From NCBI RefSeq assembly GCF_000716785.1, contig NZ_JNYY01000002.1, positions 464,316-528,315 on the forward strand: a stretch of DNA of 64,000 nucleotides, read 5' to 3'. A model generated the notes under the pieces. The model saw only the letters and a list, made by a program, of their open reading frames with translations, did no database searches and had not been told where the DNA came from. The DNA is from Amycolatopsis vancoresmycina (lineage in GTDB: Bacteria > Actinomycetota > Actinomycetes > Mycobacteriales > Pseudonocardiaceae). Positions within the stretch are counted from its first letter, which is position 1; every line of letters starts with the position of its first letter. The position numbers and the translations under genes were made by a program. Positions 15,700 through 24,541 of this stretch are shown here, piece after piece.

Positions 15700-16643
15700 A
15701 GGGAAACCTCCGCGCCGCTCCACGCCACCCACGGCGACGTGCTGAAGTACTGCATCGAGACCGCTTCCCCGATCTCCTTGATCGACGTCTGCAGCGCCCC
15801 GAGCCGCCGGGGCAGGTCGGTGAGCAGCTCCGACGGGCGGAGGAACTCGAGCTCGCTGCGGGCCCGGCCGAGTTCGCGCAGGGCCTCGGACTTCTCGTTG
15901 CTGCGCGAGCCGCCGCCCGGGTCGAGCCGCTGCAGGCACTCCTCGGCCTGCCGCAGCGCGTGGAACACCGAACGCGGGAACAGCGTGTCGCGCAACAGGA
16001 ACTGCACCACGCGCCCGGCGTCCAGCGCACCCCGGTACGTCCGCAGGTAGGTGTCCTGCGCGCCGGCCGAGCGCAGCACGGTGATCCAGCCCGGTGACGA
16101 CGCCCGGTCCGCGACCCGCGAGAGCAGCAGGCGCACGACCATGTCGGCGCGTTCGATCGACCGGCCCAGCACCATGAACAGCCAGCCGTCGTCACGCGAC
16201 ATCGTCGAATCGGCGAGCCCGGCGAACATCGCCGCGCGCTCCTCCACGAACGACAGGAACGCGTGCGGGCCGGCGCGGCGGGCGTAGCGCTGCCGGTCGG
16301 GCACCGCGTTCCAGGTCGCGTTCAGGCATTCCCACAGCTCGGTCGAGACGACTTCGCGGGCGCCGCGCGTGTTCTCGCGCGCCGAGTTGATCGAGCCGAC
16401 GATCGACGCCGGGTTGTCCTTCCCGTACGCCACCAGCTCGGTCAGCTTCCACACGTCGAGGTCCTGCGTGCCCGCCGGGTCGATGCCCAGGACCGCCAGC
16501 AGCTGCCGGCTCGCGTGGTCCGGGTCGACGGTCGCGTCCTCCAGCAGCTGGTGGACCGAGACGTTGAGGATGCGGGAGGTGTCGTCGGCGCGTTCGACGT
16601 ACCGGCCGATCCAGTACAGCGACTCCGCGTTGCGCGCGAGCAT
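15696..16643 (-). CDS. Alpha-E domain protein
   Basis: 315 residues of almost all-helical character. The start MLARNAESLYWIGRYVERAD is the diagnostic opening of the alpha-E family, and a related stretch VLGRSIERADMVVRLLLSRV recurs near residue 155. No catalytic residues are known for the family. It sits 10 bp after the ATP-grasp gene and overlaps the transglutaminase gene by four bases, as in the conserved operon. A scaffold or partner role for the ATP-grasp enzyme is inferred from this linkage. Confidence 0.92.
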   Translation of the reverse strand: MLARNAESLYWIGRYVERADDTSRILNVSVHQLLEDATVDPDHASRQLLAVLGIDPAGTQDLDVWKLTELVAYGKDNPASIVGSINSARENTRGAREVVSTELWECLNATWNAVPDRQRYARRAGPHAFLSFVEERAAMFAGLADSTMSRDDGWLFMVLGRSIERADMVVRLLLSRVADRASSPGWITVLRSAGAQDTYLRTYRGALDAGRVVQFLLRDTLFPRSVFHALRQAEECLQRLDPGGGSRSNEKSEALRELGRARSELEFLRPSELLTDLPRRLGALQTSIKEIGEAVSMQYFSTSPWVAWSGAEVSL

Positions 16644-16653
16644 GCCGGCCTCC

Positions 16654-18303
16654 CTAGCTCTGTTGCTGCTGTTGCTGTTGCTGGGACGTCGACAGCTCCG
16701 GCCCCTGTTCGGCGGCCAGGCCGTCCACAGTGGACATCACGCCGAGTGCGGGCCGCTCCAGCTCGCGTTCGGCCGTCGACGCCCGGGACGCCAGCACCCA
16801 CGTGTCCTTGGAGCCGCCGCCCTGCGAGGAGTTCACCACCAGGCTGCCCTCCGGCAGCGCCACCCTGGTCAGCCCGCCGGGCAGCACGAAGATGTCCTTG
16901 CCGTCGTTGACGGCGAACGGGCGCAGGTCGACGTGCCGCGGCGCGAGCCGGTCCTCCACCTTCGCGGGGACGGTCGAGAGCTGGACCACCGGCTGCGCGA
17001 TCCAGCCGCGCCGGTTCGCGCGCACCTTGCGCCGCAGCGACGCCAGCTCGGCCGGGGTCGCCTCCGGCCCGAACACGATCCCGTAGCCGCCGGAGCCCTC
17101 GACCGGCTTCACGACCAGCTCGTCGAGGTGGGCCATGACGTGGTCGAACTCGTCCGGCAGCCAGCAGCGGAAGGTGTCCACATTGGGCAGCAGCGGCTTC
17201 TCGTTCAGGTAGTACTTCACCATCTCCGGCACGTAGGTGTAGACGAGCTTGTCGTCGCCGACGCCGTTGCCGATGGCGTTCGCGACGACGACGTTGCCCG
17301 CCCGGGCCGCGTTCAGCACGCCGGCGACGCCGAGCACGGAGTCCGGCCGGTAGTGCACGGGATCGAGGAACTCGTCGTCGATCCGCCGGTAGATGACGTC
17401 GACCTGGCGTTCGCCCTCGGTGGTCCGCAGGTAGACGACGTTGTCGCGGCAGAACATGTCGCGGCCCTCGACCAGCTCGACGCCCATCAGCCGCGCCAGC
17501 AGCGAGTGCTCGAAGTACGCCGAGTTGTAGACGCCGGGGGTGAGCACCACGACGGTCGGGTCGGCGACGTTCGCCGCGGCCGCCGCGCGCAGCGCCCGGA
17601 GCAGGTGCGACGCGTAGTCGCCGACCGGTCGCACGCGGTGCTGGGCGAACAGGTCCGGGAAGACCCGCGCCATCGTGCGCCGGTTCTCCATCACGTACGA
17701 CACCCCGGACGGGTTGCGCAGGTTGTCCTCCAGCACGCGGAACGTGCCCTCTTCGTCACGCACGAGGTCCACACCGGACACGTGGATGCGCACGCCGTTC
17801 GGCGGGTTGATGCCGAACGCCTCCCGCTGGAAGTGCTCGCACGAGGTGATCAGCCGCCGCGGCAACACGCCGTCGCGCAGGATCTGCCGGTCGCCGTAGA
17901 CGTCGGCGAGGAACGCCTCCAGCGCGCGGACGCGCTGGGCGACACCGCGCTCGAGCTTCGTCCACTCGGCGGCCTGGATCACCCGCGGGACCAGGTCCAG
18001 CGGGAACGGCCGTTCCTGGCCGGACAGCGAAAACGTGATGCCCTGGTCGACCATCGCCCGGTCCAGCGCGAGCGCCCGCGAGTTCAGGTCGTGCGCGTCG
18101 AGCGCCGCGATCGACTCGTACAGCGCGCGGTACGGGCCGCGGACCGTGCCGTCGGCCGCGAACATCTCGTCGTAGGCGCCCGCGTGCGGCCGCTCCGGGG
18201 AGAGGTAGCCGTCGAACCGGGCCCCCGGCCGGGTGATCCGGCTGGTCGTCGCCTTCCGCGCGCGTCGACCGGACGGGGGCAGCCGGGGCGGGGTGGGGTT
18301 CAT
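16654..18303 (-). CDS. Circularly permuted ATP-grasp type 2 protein
   Basis: About 549 residues from ATG 18303 (GAGG nine bases upstream); ATG 18312 would add three. The family opening FDGYLSPERPHAGAYDEMFA is at about 30-50, and PNGVRIHVSGVDLVRDEEGT, VLTPGVYNSAYFEHSLLARL and LDELVVKPVEGSGGYGIVFG follow in family order. ATP-grasp enzymes join a carboxylate to an amine using ATP, so a peptide-ligase role is proposed for this operon type. The C-terminus is unusual: eight consecutive glutamines before a final serine, coded by a CAG/CAA run near 16657-16680, which may vary in length between strains. Confidence 0.92.
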   Translation of the reverse strand: MNPTPPRLPPSGRRARKATTSRITRPGARFDGYLSPERPHAGAYDEMFAADGTVRGPYRALYESIAALDAHDLNSRALALDRAMVDQGITFSLSGQERPFPLDLVPRVIQAAEWTKLERGVAQRVRALEAFLADVYGDRQILRDGVLPRRLITSCEHFQREAFGINPPNGVRIHVSGVDLVRDEEGTFRVLEDNLRNPSGVSYVMENRRTMARVFPDLFAQHRVRPVGDYASHLLRALRAAAAANVADPTVVVLTPGVYNSAYFEHSLLARLMGVELVEGRDMFCRDNVVYLRTTEGERQVDVIYRRIDDEFLDPVHYRPDSVLGVAGVLNAARAGNVVVANAIGNGVGDDKLVYTYVPEMVKYYLNEKPLLPNVDTFRCWLPDEFDHVMAHLDELVVKPVEGSGGYGIVFGPEATPAELASLRRKVRANRRGWIAQPVVQLSTVPAKVEDRLAPRHVDLRPFAVNDGKDIFVLPGGLTRVALPEGSLVVNSSQGGGSKDTWVLASRASTAERELERPALGVMSTVDGLAAEQGPELSTSQQQQQQQQS

Positions 18304-18450
18304 GGTCGACATCCTCGCTCACCGTGTGCTCCGGACGCGACACTCGCGCGCTGCTCTAAACATCGCTGTAACTTCACGGTGCTGTGCTTTGGTATGGATG
18401 AGTGGCAATATGCGTGCTCTCAGAACCTGAGAACTACGAGGAGTGACGAC

Positions 18451-19389
18451 GTGGCCCGAGGAACCCAGCTCAAGGCGATCGCCCTGCTGCCTGCGTTCGC
18501 CCTGGTCGGCTTGACCGTGGCGTGCGGCGCGGGAGGGAGCGGCGCGGGCAACGTCGGCTCCAGCACCTCCGCCGCCGCCCCGGGCACCGGATCGGGTGAC
18601 GTGGGCACGGTCGCCAAGGACGACGCGCTCGCCGCGATGGTCCCCGCCGACGTCAAGTCCGACGGCAAGATCGTGGTCGGCCAGGACCAGAGCTACCCGC
18701 CGAACGAGTTCGTCGACGGCGGCAAGCCGGCCGGTTTCGACGTCGACCTCGGCACCGCCATCGGCCAGGTGCTCGGCGTCCAGATGGACTTCCAGAACGC
18801 CGCCTTCGACGGCATCATCCCCGGCATCGGCGCCAAGAAGTACGAGCTGGCGATGTCGTCGTTCAGCATCAACGCCGAGCGGCTGCAGTCGGTCGACATG
18901 ATCTCCTACTACAGCGCGGGCACCTCGCTGGCCGTGCTGAAGGGCAACCCGGACGGCCTCAAGGTCGATGACCTGTGCGGCAAGAAGGTCGCCGTCCAGA
19001 AGGGCACCACGCAGGTCGAGGACCTCGACAAGAAGAACGCCGCGTGCACCGGCGCCGGCAAGCCGGCCATCGAGGTCACGCAGCTGCAGGCCCAGACCGA
19101 CGTCAACCTGGCACTGACCGCCAAGCGCGTCCAGGGCGAACTGGCCGACTCCCCGGTCATCGACTACGCGGTGAAGCAGACCAACGGCCAGCTCGAGTCG
19201 GTCGGCACGCCGTACGACACGGCGCCGTACGGCATCGTGCTGCCGAAGAACAGCGGTGACTACGGCAAGGCCGTCCAGGGCGCGATCCAGAAGCTGATCG
19301 ACAGCGGCGCGTACAAGAAGATCCTCGACAAGTGGGGTCTCAACGCCGCGGGCGCGGTCACCAAGTCGGAGATCAACCCGGCTTCCTGA
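18451..19389 (+). CDS. Polar amino-acid ABC transporter substrate-binding lipoprotein
   Basis: 312 residues from GTG 18451 with GAGGAG upstream. A lipoprotein signal ends in LTVACG with the lipidated Cys25, followed by a Gly/Ser/Ala-rich linker. The SBP family 3 fold shows VGQDQSYPPNEFVDGGKPAG, FDVDLGTAIG, DGIIPGIGAKKYELAMSSFS and the conserved R in NAERLQSVD. The C-terminal lobe has YGIVLPKNSGDYGKAVQGAI. It delivers a polar or acidic amino acid to the permease encoded next (gap 15 bp). The ligand (glutamate, glutamine or similar) is not certain. Confidence 0.9.
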   Translation: MARGTQLKAIALLPAFALVGLTVACGAGGSGAGNVGSSTSAAAPGTGSGDVGTVAKDDALAAMVPADVKSDGKIVVGQDQSYPPNEFVDGGKPAGFDVDLGTAIGQVLGVQMDFQNAAFDGIIPGIGAKKYELAMSSFSINAERLQSVDMISYYSAGTSLAVLKGNPDGLKVDDLCGKKVAVQKGTTQVEDLDKKNAACTGAGKPAIEVTQLQAQTDVNLALTAKRVQGELADSPVIDYAVKQTNGQLESVGTPYDTAPYGIVLPKNSGDYGKAVQGAIQKLIDSGAYKKILDKWGLNAAGAVTKSEINPAS

Positions 19390-19404
19390 GATAGGACGTA
19401 GTTC

Positions 19405-20337
19405 GTGAGTTCCTCCGAAGCGCCTCCCGGCGAGGCGCCGATCGAAGCCGAGCCCATCCAGGCCGTCCCGGTGCGCCACTACGGGCGCTGGGTGGCCGGG
19501 GTGGTCATCCTCTTCCTCGCGTTCATCGTGGTCCGCAGCGTGATCACGAACGACGCACTGCAGTGGCCGGTCGTCGGGGACTACCTCTTCGACGACCGGG
19601 TGCTGCGCGGCCTGCAGAACACCTTGATCCTGACCGTGATCTCGATGCTGATCGGGATCGTCGGCGGCATCCTGCTGGCCGTGATGCGGCTGTCCCCGAA
19701 CCCGCTGACCTCGGGGGCGGCGGCCATCTACATCTGGCTGTTCCGCGGCACGCCGCTGATCACGCAGCTGGTGATCTGGAACTTCCTGGCGCTGGCCTAC
19801 CCGCGCCTGGGCCTCGGCATCCCGTTCGGGCCGGAGTTCGTCAGCTGGGACACCAACCAGCTGATCACGCAGTTCACCGCGTCGCTGCTCGGCCTCGGGC
19901 TCAACGAGGCCGCGTACATGGCGGAGATCGTGCGCGGCGGCATCCAGTCGGTCGACTCCGGCCAGCTGGAAGCGGCGAGCGCGCTGGGCATGAGCCGGAC
20001 GAAGACCCTGCGGCGGATCATCCTGCCGCAGGCGATGCGGGTGATCATCCCGCCGACCGGCAACGAGACGATCTCGATGCTGAAGACGACGTCGCTGGTC
20101 GTGGCGATCGGGTACTTCGAGCTGATGGTCGCGGTGCAGACCATCTACTCGCAGAACTACAAGACGGTCCCGCTGCTGATCACGGCGGCCGCCTGGTACC
20201 TGTTCATGACGTCGGTGCTGACGCTGGTCCAGATCCAGATCGAGAAGCGCTTCGCGCGGGGTACTTCGCGTGACGTGGTCCAGCGACAGGGCTGGGCGTC
20301 GCGAATGTTCAGCCGGGGTGGAGGGAACGTCACATGA
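19405..20337 (+). CDS. Polar amino-acid ABC transporter permease
   Basis: 310 residues from GTG 19405. After a 25-residue cytoplasmic head it has about five to six membrane segments. The His/Glu/Gln-type permease pattern is seen as LRGLQNTLILTVISMLIGIV, WLFRGTPLITQLVIWNFLAL and the EAA loop EAASALGMSRTKTLRRIILP, which docks the ATPase. Its stop overlaps the ATPase start (ATGA). The N-terminal head is longer than usual and acidic. Confidence 0.92.
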   Translation: MSSSEAPPGEAPIEAEPIQAVPVRHYGRWVAGVVILFLAFIVVRSVITNDALQWPVVGDYLFDDRVLRGLQNTLILTVISMLIGIVGGILLAVMRLSPNPLTSGAAAIYIWLFRGTPLITQLVIWNFLALAYPRLGLGIPFGPEFVSWDTNQLITQFTASLLGLGLNEAAYMAEIVRGGIQSVDSGQLEAASALGMSRTKTLRRIILPQAMRVIIPPTGNETISMLKTTSLVVAIGYFELMVAVQTIYSQNYKTVPLLITAAAWYLFMTSVLTLVQIQIEKRFARGTSRDVVQRQGWASRMFSRGGGNVT

Positions 20338-21107
20338 CCCCCGTCGTGTCCGCGCAGCGGATCTACAAGAGCTTCGGCAGCGTCCACGTCCTCAAGGGCA
20401 TCAACCTCGAGGTGCACGAGCGCGAAGTGCTCTGCCTGATCGGGCCGTCCGGCTCGGGCAAGTCGACGCTGCTGCGCTGCATCAACCACCTCGAGAAGAT
20501 CGACGCCGGCCGGCTGTACGTCGACGGCGTGCTGGTCGGCTACAAGCAGCGTGGCGACAAGCTGCACGAGCTGCGCGAGAAGGAGGTCGCGTTCCAGCGC
20601 AAGGACATCGGCATGGTGTTCCAGCGCTTCAACCTCTTCCCGCACATGACGGCGCTCGAGAACGTCATGGAGGCGCCGATCCAGGTCCGGCGCGAGCCGA
20701 AGGCCAAGGTCCGGCAGCGGGCGCACGAGCTGCTGGAGCGCGTCGGCCTCGCCGACAAGGCGAAGAACTACCCGGCGCAGCTGTCCGGCGGGCAGCAGCA
20801 GCGGGTCGCGATCGCCAGGGCGCTGGCGATGGAGCCGAAGCTGATGCTGTTCGACGAGCCGACGTCCGCGCTGGACCCGGAGCTCGTCGGCGACGTCCTC
20901 GGCGTGATGAAGCAGCTCGCCAAGGACGGCATGACCATGGTCGTCGTCACCCACGAGATGCAGTTCGCGCGCGAGGTGGCGGACAAGGTGCTCTTCATGG
21001 ACGGCGGCGTCGTCGTCGAAGAAGGGCCGCCCGAGCGGGTCATCGGGAGCCCGCGCGAGGAGCGGACCAAGTCGTTCCTGGCCCGGGTGCTGAACCCGAA
21101 CGCCTGA
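20334..21107 (+). CDS. Polar amino-acid ABC transporter ATPase
   Basis: 257 residues, the normal GlnQ/HisP size. Walker A is GPSGSGKST, the Q-loop is VFQRFNLFPHMTALENV, the signature is LSGGQQQRVAIARALAM, Walker B is LMLFDEPTSALDPE and the H-loop is VVVTHEM. An insertion of about 20 residues between Walker A and the Q-loop (YKQRGDKLHELREKEVAFQR) is typical of one actinobacterial subgroup. It completes the importer with the two upstream genes; a separate promoter is unlikely. Confidence 0.95.
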   Translation: MTPVVSAQRIYKSFGSVHVLKGINLEVHEREVLCLIGPSGSGKSTLLRCINHLEKIDAGRLYVDGVLVGYKQRGDKLHELREKEVAFQRKDIGMVFQRFNLFPHMTALENVMEAPIQVRREPKAKVRQRAHELLERVGLADKAKNYPAQLSGGQQQRVAIARALAMEPKLMLFDEPTSALDPELVGDVLGVMKQLAKDGMTMVVVTHEMQFAREVADKVLFMDGGVVVEEGPPERVIGSPREERTKSFLARVLNPNA

Positions 21108-21162
21108 CGAAACCCGTTCGGGTTCGCTATTTTGAAAGCGGGTGAGGGAGGGGGCCGGCCTT

Positions 21163-23466
21163 TTGACGACCGAAAGCGTGCTGCCCCCTCTCGACCCGTT
21201 CGCGGGCATCCCCGATCGCCGGTACGAGGTCAAGGCCGCCGACCTGCTGAAACCCGGCAACGCGGGCCTGATGCGCTGGCGGCGGCAGGCCACCAACGCC
21301 CCGATCGTCTACGTCGAGGACGCCTACATCACCGGGACGCTGGACCTGCGGGCCGCGGACCTGAAGTACCTGTTCCGGTTCGAGCGCTGCCGGTTCGAGC
21401 AGCCACCGGACGTGCGCGAGGCGAACCTGCTGGGCCTGGTGTTCCGCAAGTGCTGGCTGCCGGGGCTCAAGGCCCGCAACATGCGCAGCCGCAACGACGT
21501 CCGGCTGATCCGCAGCGTCGTGCAGGTCGACGGCGACGTCCGCGAGATCGAGGAGACGACCGTCCAGCGCGGCGACGACCGCGAGCGCGGCATGCCGAAC
21601 GCCGCGGTCAACCTGACCGACGCGGTGATCGAGGGGTCGATGGTGCTGACCCGCACCGTGATCTCGCACCCGCACGGCAAGGCGATCCAGGCCGACCGGC
21701 TGGTGCTGACCGGCGCGTTGCTGGCCTACCGGATGGTCGCGAACGGCGAAGTCCGCCTCCCCGGCCTCCGGACCGGCGGTAACGTCAACTTTTCCGGCGC
21801 CACGCTGAACAACCCGGACGGTTTCGCGCTCAACGGCAACGGCCTGCACATCGGCGGCAGCCTGCTGTGCGAGGTGGACAACTACGGGCCGGCCAGCCAG
21901 CGCAAACGGTTCTCCGCGACCGGGATCATGTACCTGCCGAGCGCGACGGTCGACAGCGACATCTCGCTGCGCGAAGCCAAGCTGACGGTGTCCCAGCACG
22001 GCCCGATCGCCGTCGACGCGTGGAAGTCCAACGACCCGTACCTGGACCCGCGTCCGGCGCTGGTCGCGGACCGGATGCGCGTCGACGGCAACGTCGAGCT
22101 GTCCGACGGCCTGCAGGCGCTGGGCACGCTGCGCATGGTCAACGCCCGCATCGGCGGCTCCCTGCGGCTGGCCGGCGCCGAGATCCGCGTCGAGCGCGGC
22201 AAGACGGTCCCGTACTACGACCGCGCGCTGCACCTGGACGGCACCGAAATCGGCGGCGACATCGAGGCGACGAGCCTGCGCGTCCCGGCCGGTCAGCTGC
22301 GCCTGGCCGACGTCACGGTCGGCGGCAACTTCCTGGCCTGGAACTCGATGTTCCGCCACCCCGGCCGGGACGTGTTCTCCGCCCGCCGGTCGAAGATCGC
22401 GGGCAACTTCCAGCTCACGGACGCCACGATCCACGGCACGCTGCGCCTGCAGGGCGTGGACGTCGGCGGCAGCATCAACCTGGCGGGCACCCGCTTGACG
22501 GACCCGGGCCGCCGCGCGACCAGCAGCTATTCCCTCGACGTCCGCACCGGCCGGGTCGGCCGCGACCTGACCCTGCGCGACAACAACGGCCGCCCGTTCG
22601 TGGCGGAGGGCGGCGTCAACCTGGACGGCGCCCAGGTCGCCCGCCGCGTGGACCTGCGAGGCTCCCAGCTGGGCTCCCTGCCCCCGTTCAACGTGGCCCT
22701 CGACGCGGGCGACGTCGCCTCGGACGAGTTCATCCTGACCCCGAGCGCCCCGCCGGCCGGCCGCGTGGTGCTGCGGCGCGCGCACTGCGGCACGTTGAGC
22801 GACAACAACCAGTTCTGGGAGGCGTCGGAGGGCATCGAGCTGGAGGACTTCCGCTACGACGCACTGAAGAAGGGAATCCCCCTCGACGACGACCGGGCGC
22901 TGGACGAGCGGATCGAGAAGCTGCGCAAGGCCATGCGCGGCTACCGCCCGGGCCCGTACGACCAGCTGGCCCACATGCTGCGCGCGGCGGGGAACGAAGA
23001 GCACGCATCGACGGTGGCGTTGCGCAAGCAGCAGTTCAGGTACGAGGCACTGGCCCGCGGCTTCAAGTTCTTCGGCCCCGGGGTCCGGTTGTGGAGCTGG
23101 CTCCAGCGATCGATGGTGGGCTACGGCTACCGCCCGGTCCGCGCCCTCGGCTGGCTGCTCACCCTGCTGGTCCTGGGCAGCCTGTGGTTCGGCTTGGGGT
23201 CGGACGACTGCATCCACGACAGGTCGGGCCGGGTCGTGGCGAACGGCGAGCGTTGCGTGGTCAACCAGCAGGACACGGGCCTGCAGTGGAACCCGGTGAT
23301 CTACACGGCGGACCTGCTGGTCCCGATCGTGGACTTCGGCAACAAGTCGAGGTGGTACATGCACGGAACGGACAACTGGGTGGCGGCGGGCTTCACGGCA
23401 TCGGGCTGGATCCTGGCGTCCACGGTGGCGGCGGGCGTGAGCCGCATGCTGCGCCGGGAGAGCTGA
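21163..23466 (+). CDS. Large beta-helix-like membrane protein (called membrane-associated oxidoreductase in some actinomycetes)
   Basis: About 767 residues from TTG 21163, chosen because GGAGGGGG lies eight bases upstream; GTG 21142 is the alternative. From about 30 to 550 the sequence is built of irregular 20-25-residue units of the type VNLTDAVIEGSMVLTRTVIS and GALRLQGVDVGGSINLAGTR-like strands, suggesting a long right-handed beta-helix. The C-terminal 170 residues hold a helical stretch and at least two membrane segments (ALGWLLTLLVLGSLWFGLG and AAGFTASGWILASTVAAG). There is no nucleotide or flavin motif, so the oxidoreductase label has no support in the sequence. The beta-helix is probably cytoplasmic, as no signal peptide is present. 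Function unknown. Confidence 0.75.
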   Translation: MTTESVLPPLDPFAGIPDRRYEVKAADLLKPGNAGLMRWRRQATNAPIVYVEDAYITGTLDLRAADLKYLFRFERCRFEQPPDVREANLLGLVFRKCWLPGLKARNMRSRNDVRLIRSVVQVDGDVREIEETTVQRGDDRERGMPNAAVNLTDAVIEGSMVLTRTVISHPHGKAIQADRLVLTGALLAYRMVANGEVRLPGLRTGGNVNFSGATLNNPDGFALNGNGLHIGGSLLCEVDNYGPASQRKRFSATGIMYLPSATVDSDISLREAKLTVSQHGPIAVDAWKSNDPYLDPRPALVADRMRVDGNVELSDGLQALGTLRMVNARIGGSLRLAGAEIRVERGKTVPYYDRALHLDGTEIGGDIEATSLRVPAGQLRLADVTVGGNFLAWNSMFRHPGRDVFSARRSKIAGNFQLTDATIHGTLRLQGVDVGGSINLAGTRLTDPGRRATSSYSLDVRTGRVGRDLTLRDNNGRPFVAEGGVNLDGAQVARRVDLRGSQLGSLPPFNVALDAGDVASDEFILTPSAPPAGRVVLRRAHCGTLSDNNQFWEASEGIELEDFRYDALKKGIPLDDDRALDERIEKLRKAMRGYRPGPYDQLAHMLRAAGNEEHASTVALRKQQFRYEALARGFKFFGPGVRLWSWLQRSMVGYGYRPVRALGWLLTLLVLGSLWFGLGSDDCIHDRSGRVVANGERCVVNQQDTGLQWNPVIYTADLLVPIVDFGNKSRWYMHGTDNWVAAGFTASGWILASTVAAGVSRMLRRES

Positions 23467-23839
23467 GCAGCCCCCGTTTTCCACGCTAGCGGAGGGGACC
23501 GACGAAATCGGGCCCGCCGAGGGCGGTCGGACCCGCCCCACCGCGGCAGGGAATTCAGCCGCGGCAGAGCAAACCCACGGCAAAAGACAAAAGACTGTCC
23601 TCGCCGGACGGGCAGGCTCCGGGATGACCACTCGTGCCGCTGTCATCTCCCGTTAGTGAGGTGGGCCGCAAGGTGGTCATCCCGTCGCCTGATTGAGGCC
23701 TATCACTTTGAGCCGGGCCCGCAATCGTGCGCTGCCACCCCCGAGTTGCGCTCTGGGTTGCGGGCCCGGCTCAAAGTGATTTGACGGCCTCAGGCGACGG
23801 GATGACCACCCTGCTCCTCTATCGGGTAGGCCGTCGGGG
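23467..23839. other. Convergent intergenic region with a large palindromic element
   Basis: No gene is supported. The first 150 bases show nothing clear except GGGATGACCAC at about 23616, which is repeated at 23799-23809 inside the palindromic element 23672-23810. The region separates two convergent genes. Confidence 0.6.
23672..23810. repeat. 139-bp two-tier palindrome (nested inverted repeats)
   Basis: Outer arms 23672-23692 and 23790-23810 are perfect 21-bp complements. Inner arms 23703-23724 and 23758-23779 (TCACTTTGAGCCGGGCCCGC...) are perfect 22-bp complements. The arms are separated by matched 10-base internal loops and the inner arms enclose 33 bases. It may act as a bidirectional terminator for the convergent genes, but 43 perfect pairs far exceed what a terminator needs. 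A MITE-like or dispersed intergenic element is likely. Confidence 0.9.
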
Positions 23840-24415
23840 CTAGTCGATGAAGCGGGACCAGAACGGTATGTACCGCGGGCCGTCCGGGGGTGCCGTGCTG
23901 ATTCCGCCCGTCGCGAACTCTCGGTGCAGGTAGTCCCGCAAATCGCTGCCGTACACGATGATGTCCGTCTGGTACACCGACAGCACCGGGTAGCCCACCG
24001 TGTCCGGCAGGCCGGGCAGGTACCGGTGCCCGCACACCGGCACCAGCTGTGGCACGTCGGCCAGGCGACGGCGGGCCTCGCGGACCGCGTCCTCCGGGCC
24101 TACCGGGCGCGTGCCCCAGTCCGGGAGCCAGAAGCCGTTGTGCTCGACGTCGTACAGCACCCCGTCGACCGGCCATGCCAAACGTTTGCGCAGCTGGTCC
24201 GGGTTGCCGCAGCGCCAGTCGGGCCAGCGGTCGCCGATCGGGATGCCGGCGGACAGGAACGTCCGGTGGTCCGCCGCGAAACGGAAGCCGAACCGGCGCT
24301 CGACGTCGTCGAGTTCGGTTTCGCTCAGTCCGGGACGCACGGGTTCCCGGAGATTCTCCTGCAGGTGCCGCGCCTCCTCCGGAGTGAGGGCGCCGGCCGG
24401 TTGGACTGGGGTCAT
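23840..24415 (-). CDS. SMI1/KNR4 (SUKH)-like protein
   Basis: 191 residues from ATG 24415. The pattern LSETELDDVERRFGFRFAAD, then HRTFLSAGIPIGDRWPDW, is the opening of SUKH-fold proteins, and LRDYLHREF near the C-terminus fits the same fold. The middle has VDGVLYDVEHNGFWLPDWGT. SUKH proteins often serve as immunity proteins against toxins of polymorphic systems, but many occur alone. No toxin gene is next to it, so the role stays open. It is the only gene on its strand here and has the palindromic element downstream. Confidence 0.7.
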   Translation of the reverse strand: MTPVQPAGALTPEEARHLQENLREPVRPGLSETELDDVERRFGFRFAADHRTFLSAGIPIGDRWPDWRCGNPDQLRKRLAWPVDGVLYDVEHNGFWLPDWGTRPVGPEDAVREARRRLADVPQLVPVCGHRYLPGLPDTVGYPVLSVYQTDIIVYGSDLRDYLHREFATGGISTAPPDGPRYIPFWSRFID

Positions 24416-24541
24416 GAGCCGAGCCTAAGCGGCGGCTCACCCGCACGCCCGTCCTTTTTCAGCCACCCACAAGGGGTGAGTTTGTTCTCTCATCGGGCGG
24501 ACCGCGGAACAGAGTGTGAACGCGTGTAGTTCACTCATGCC

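Noticed and set aside
16369..19389. 1006-codon open frame through the ATP-grasp gene and the substrate-binding protein
   Set aside because: The upstream 690 codons are antisense shadow of the ATP-grasp gene; the real lipoprotein starts at 18451 with a ribosome site and a lipobox.
21127..23646. 839-codon minus-strand frame opposite the beta-helix protein
   Set aside because: Composition is typical of antisense frames in high-GC DNA (Arg/His/Asp/Val rich, no motif).
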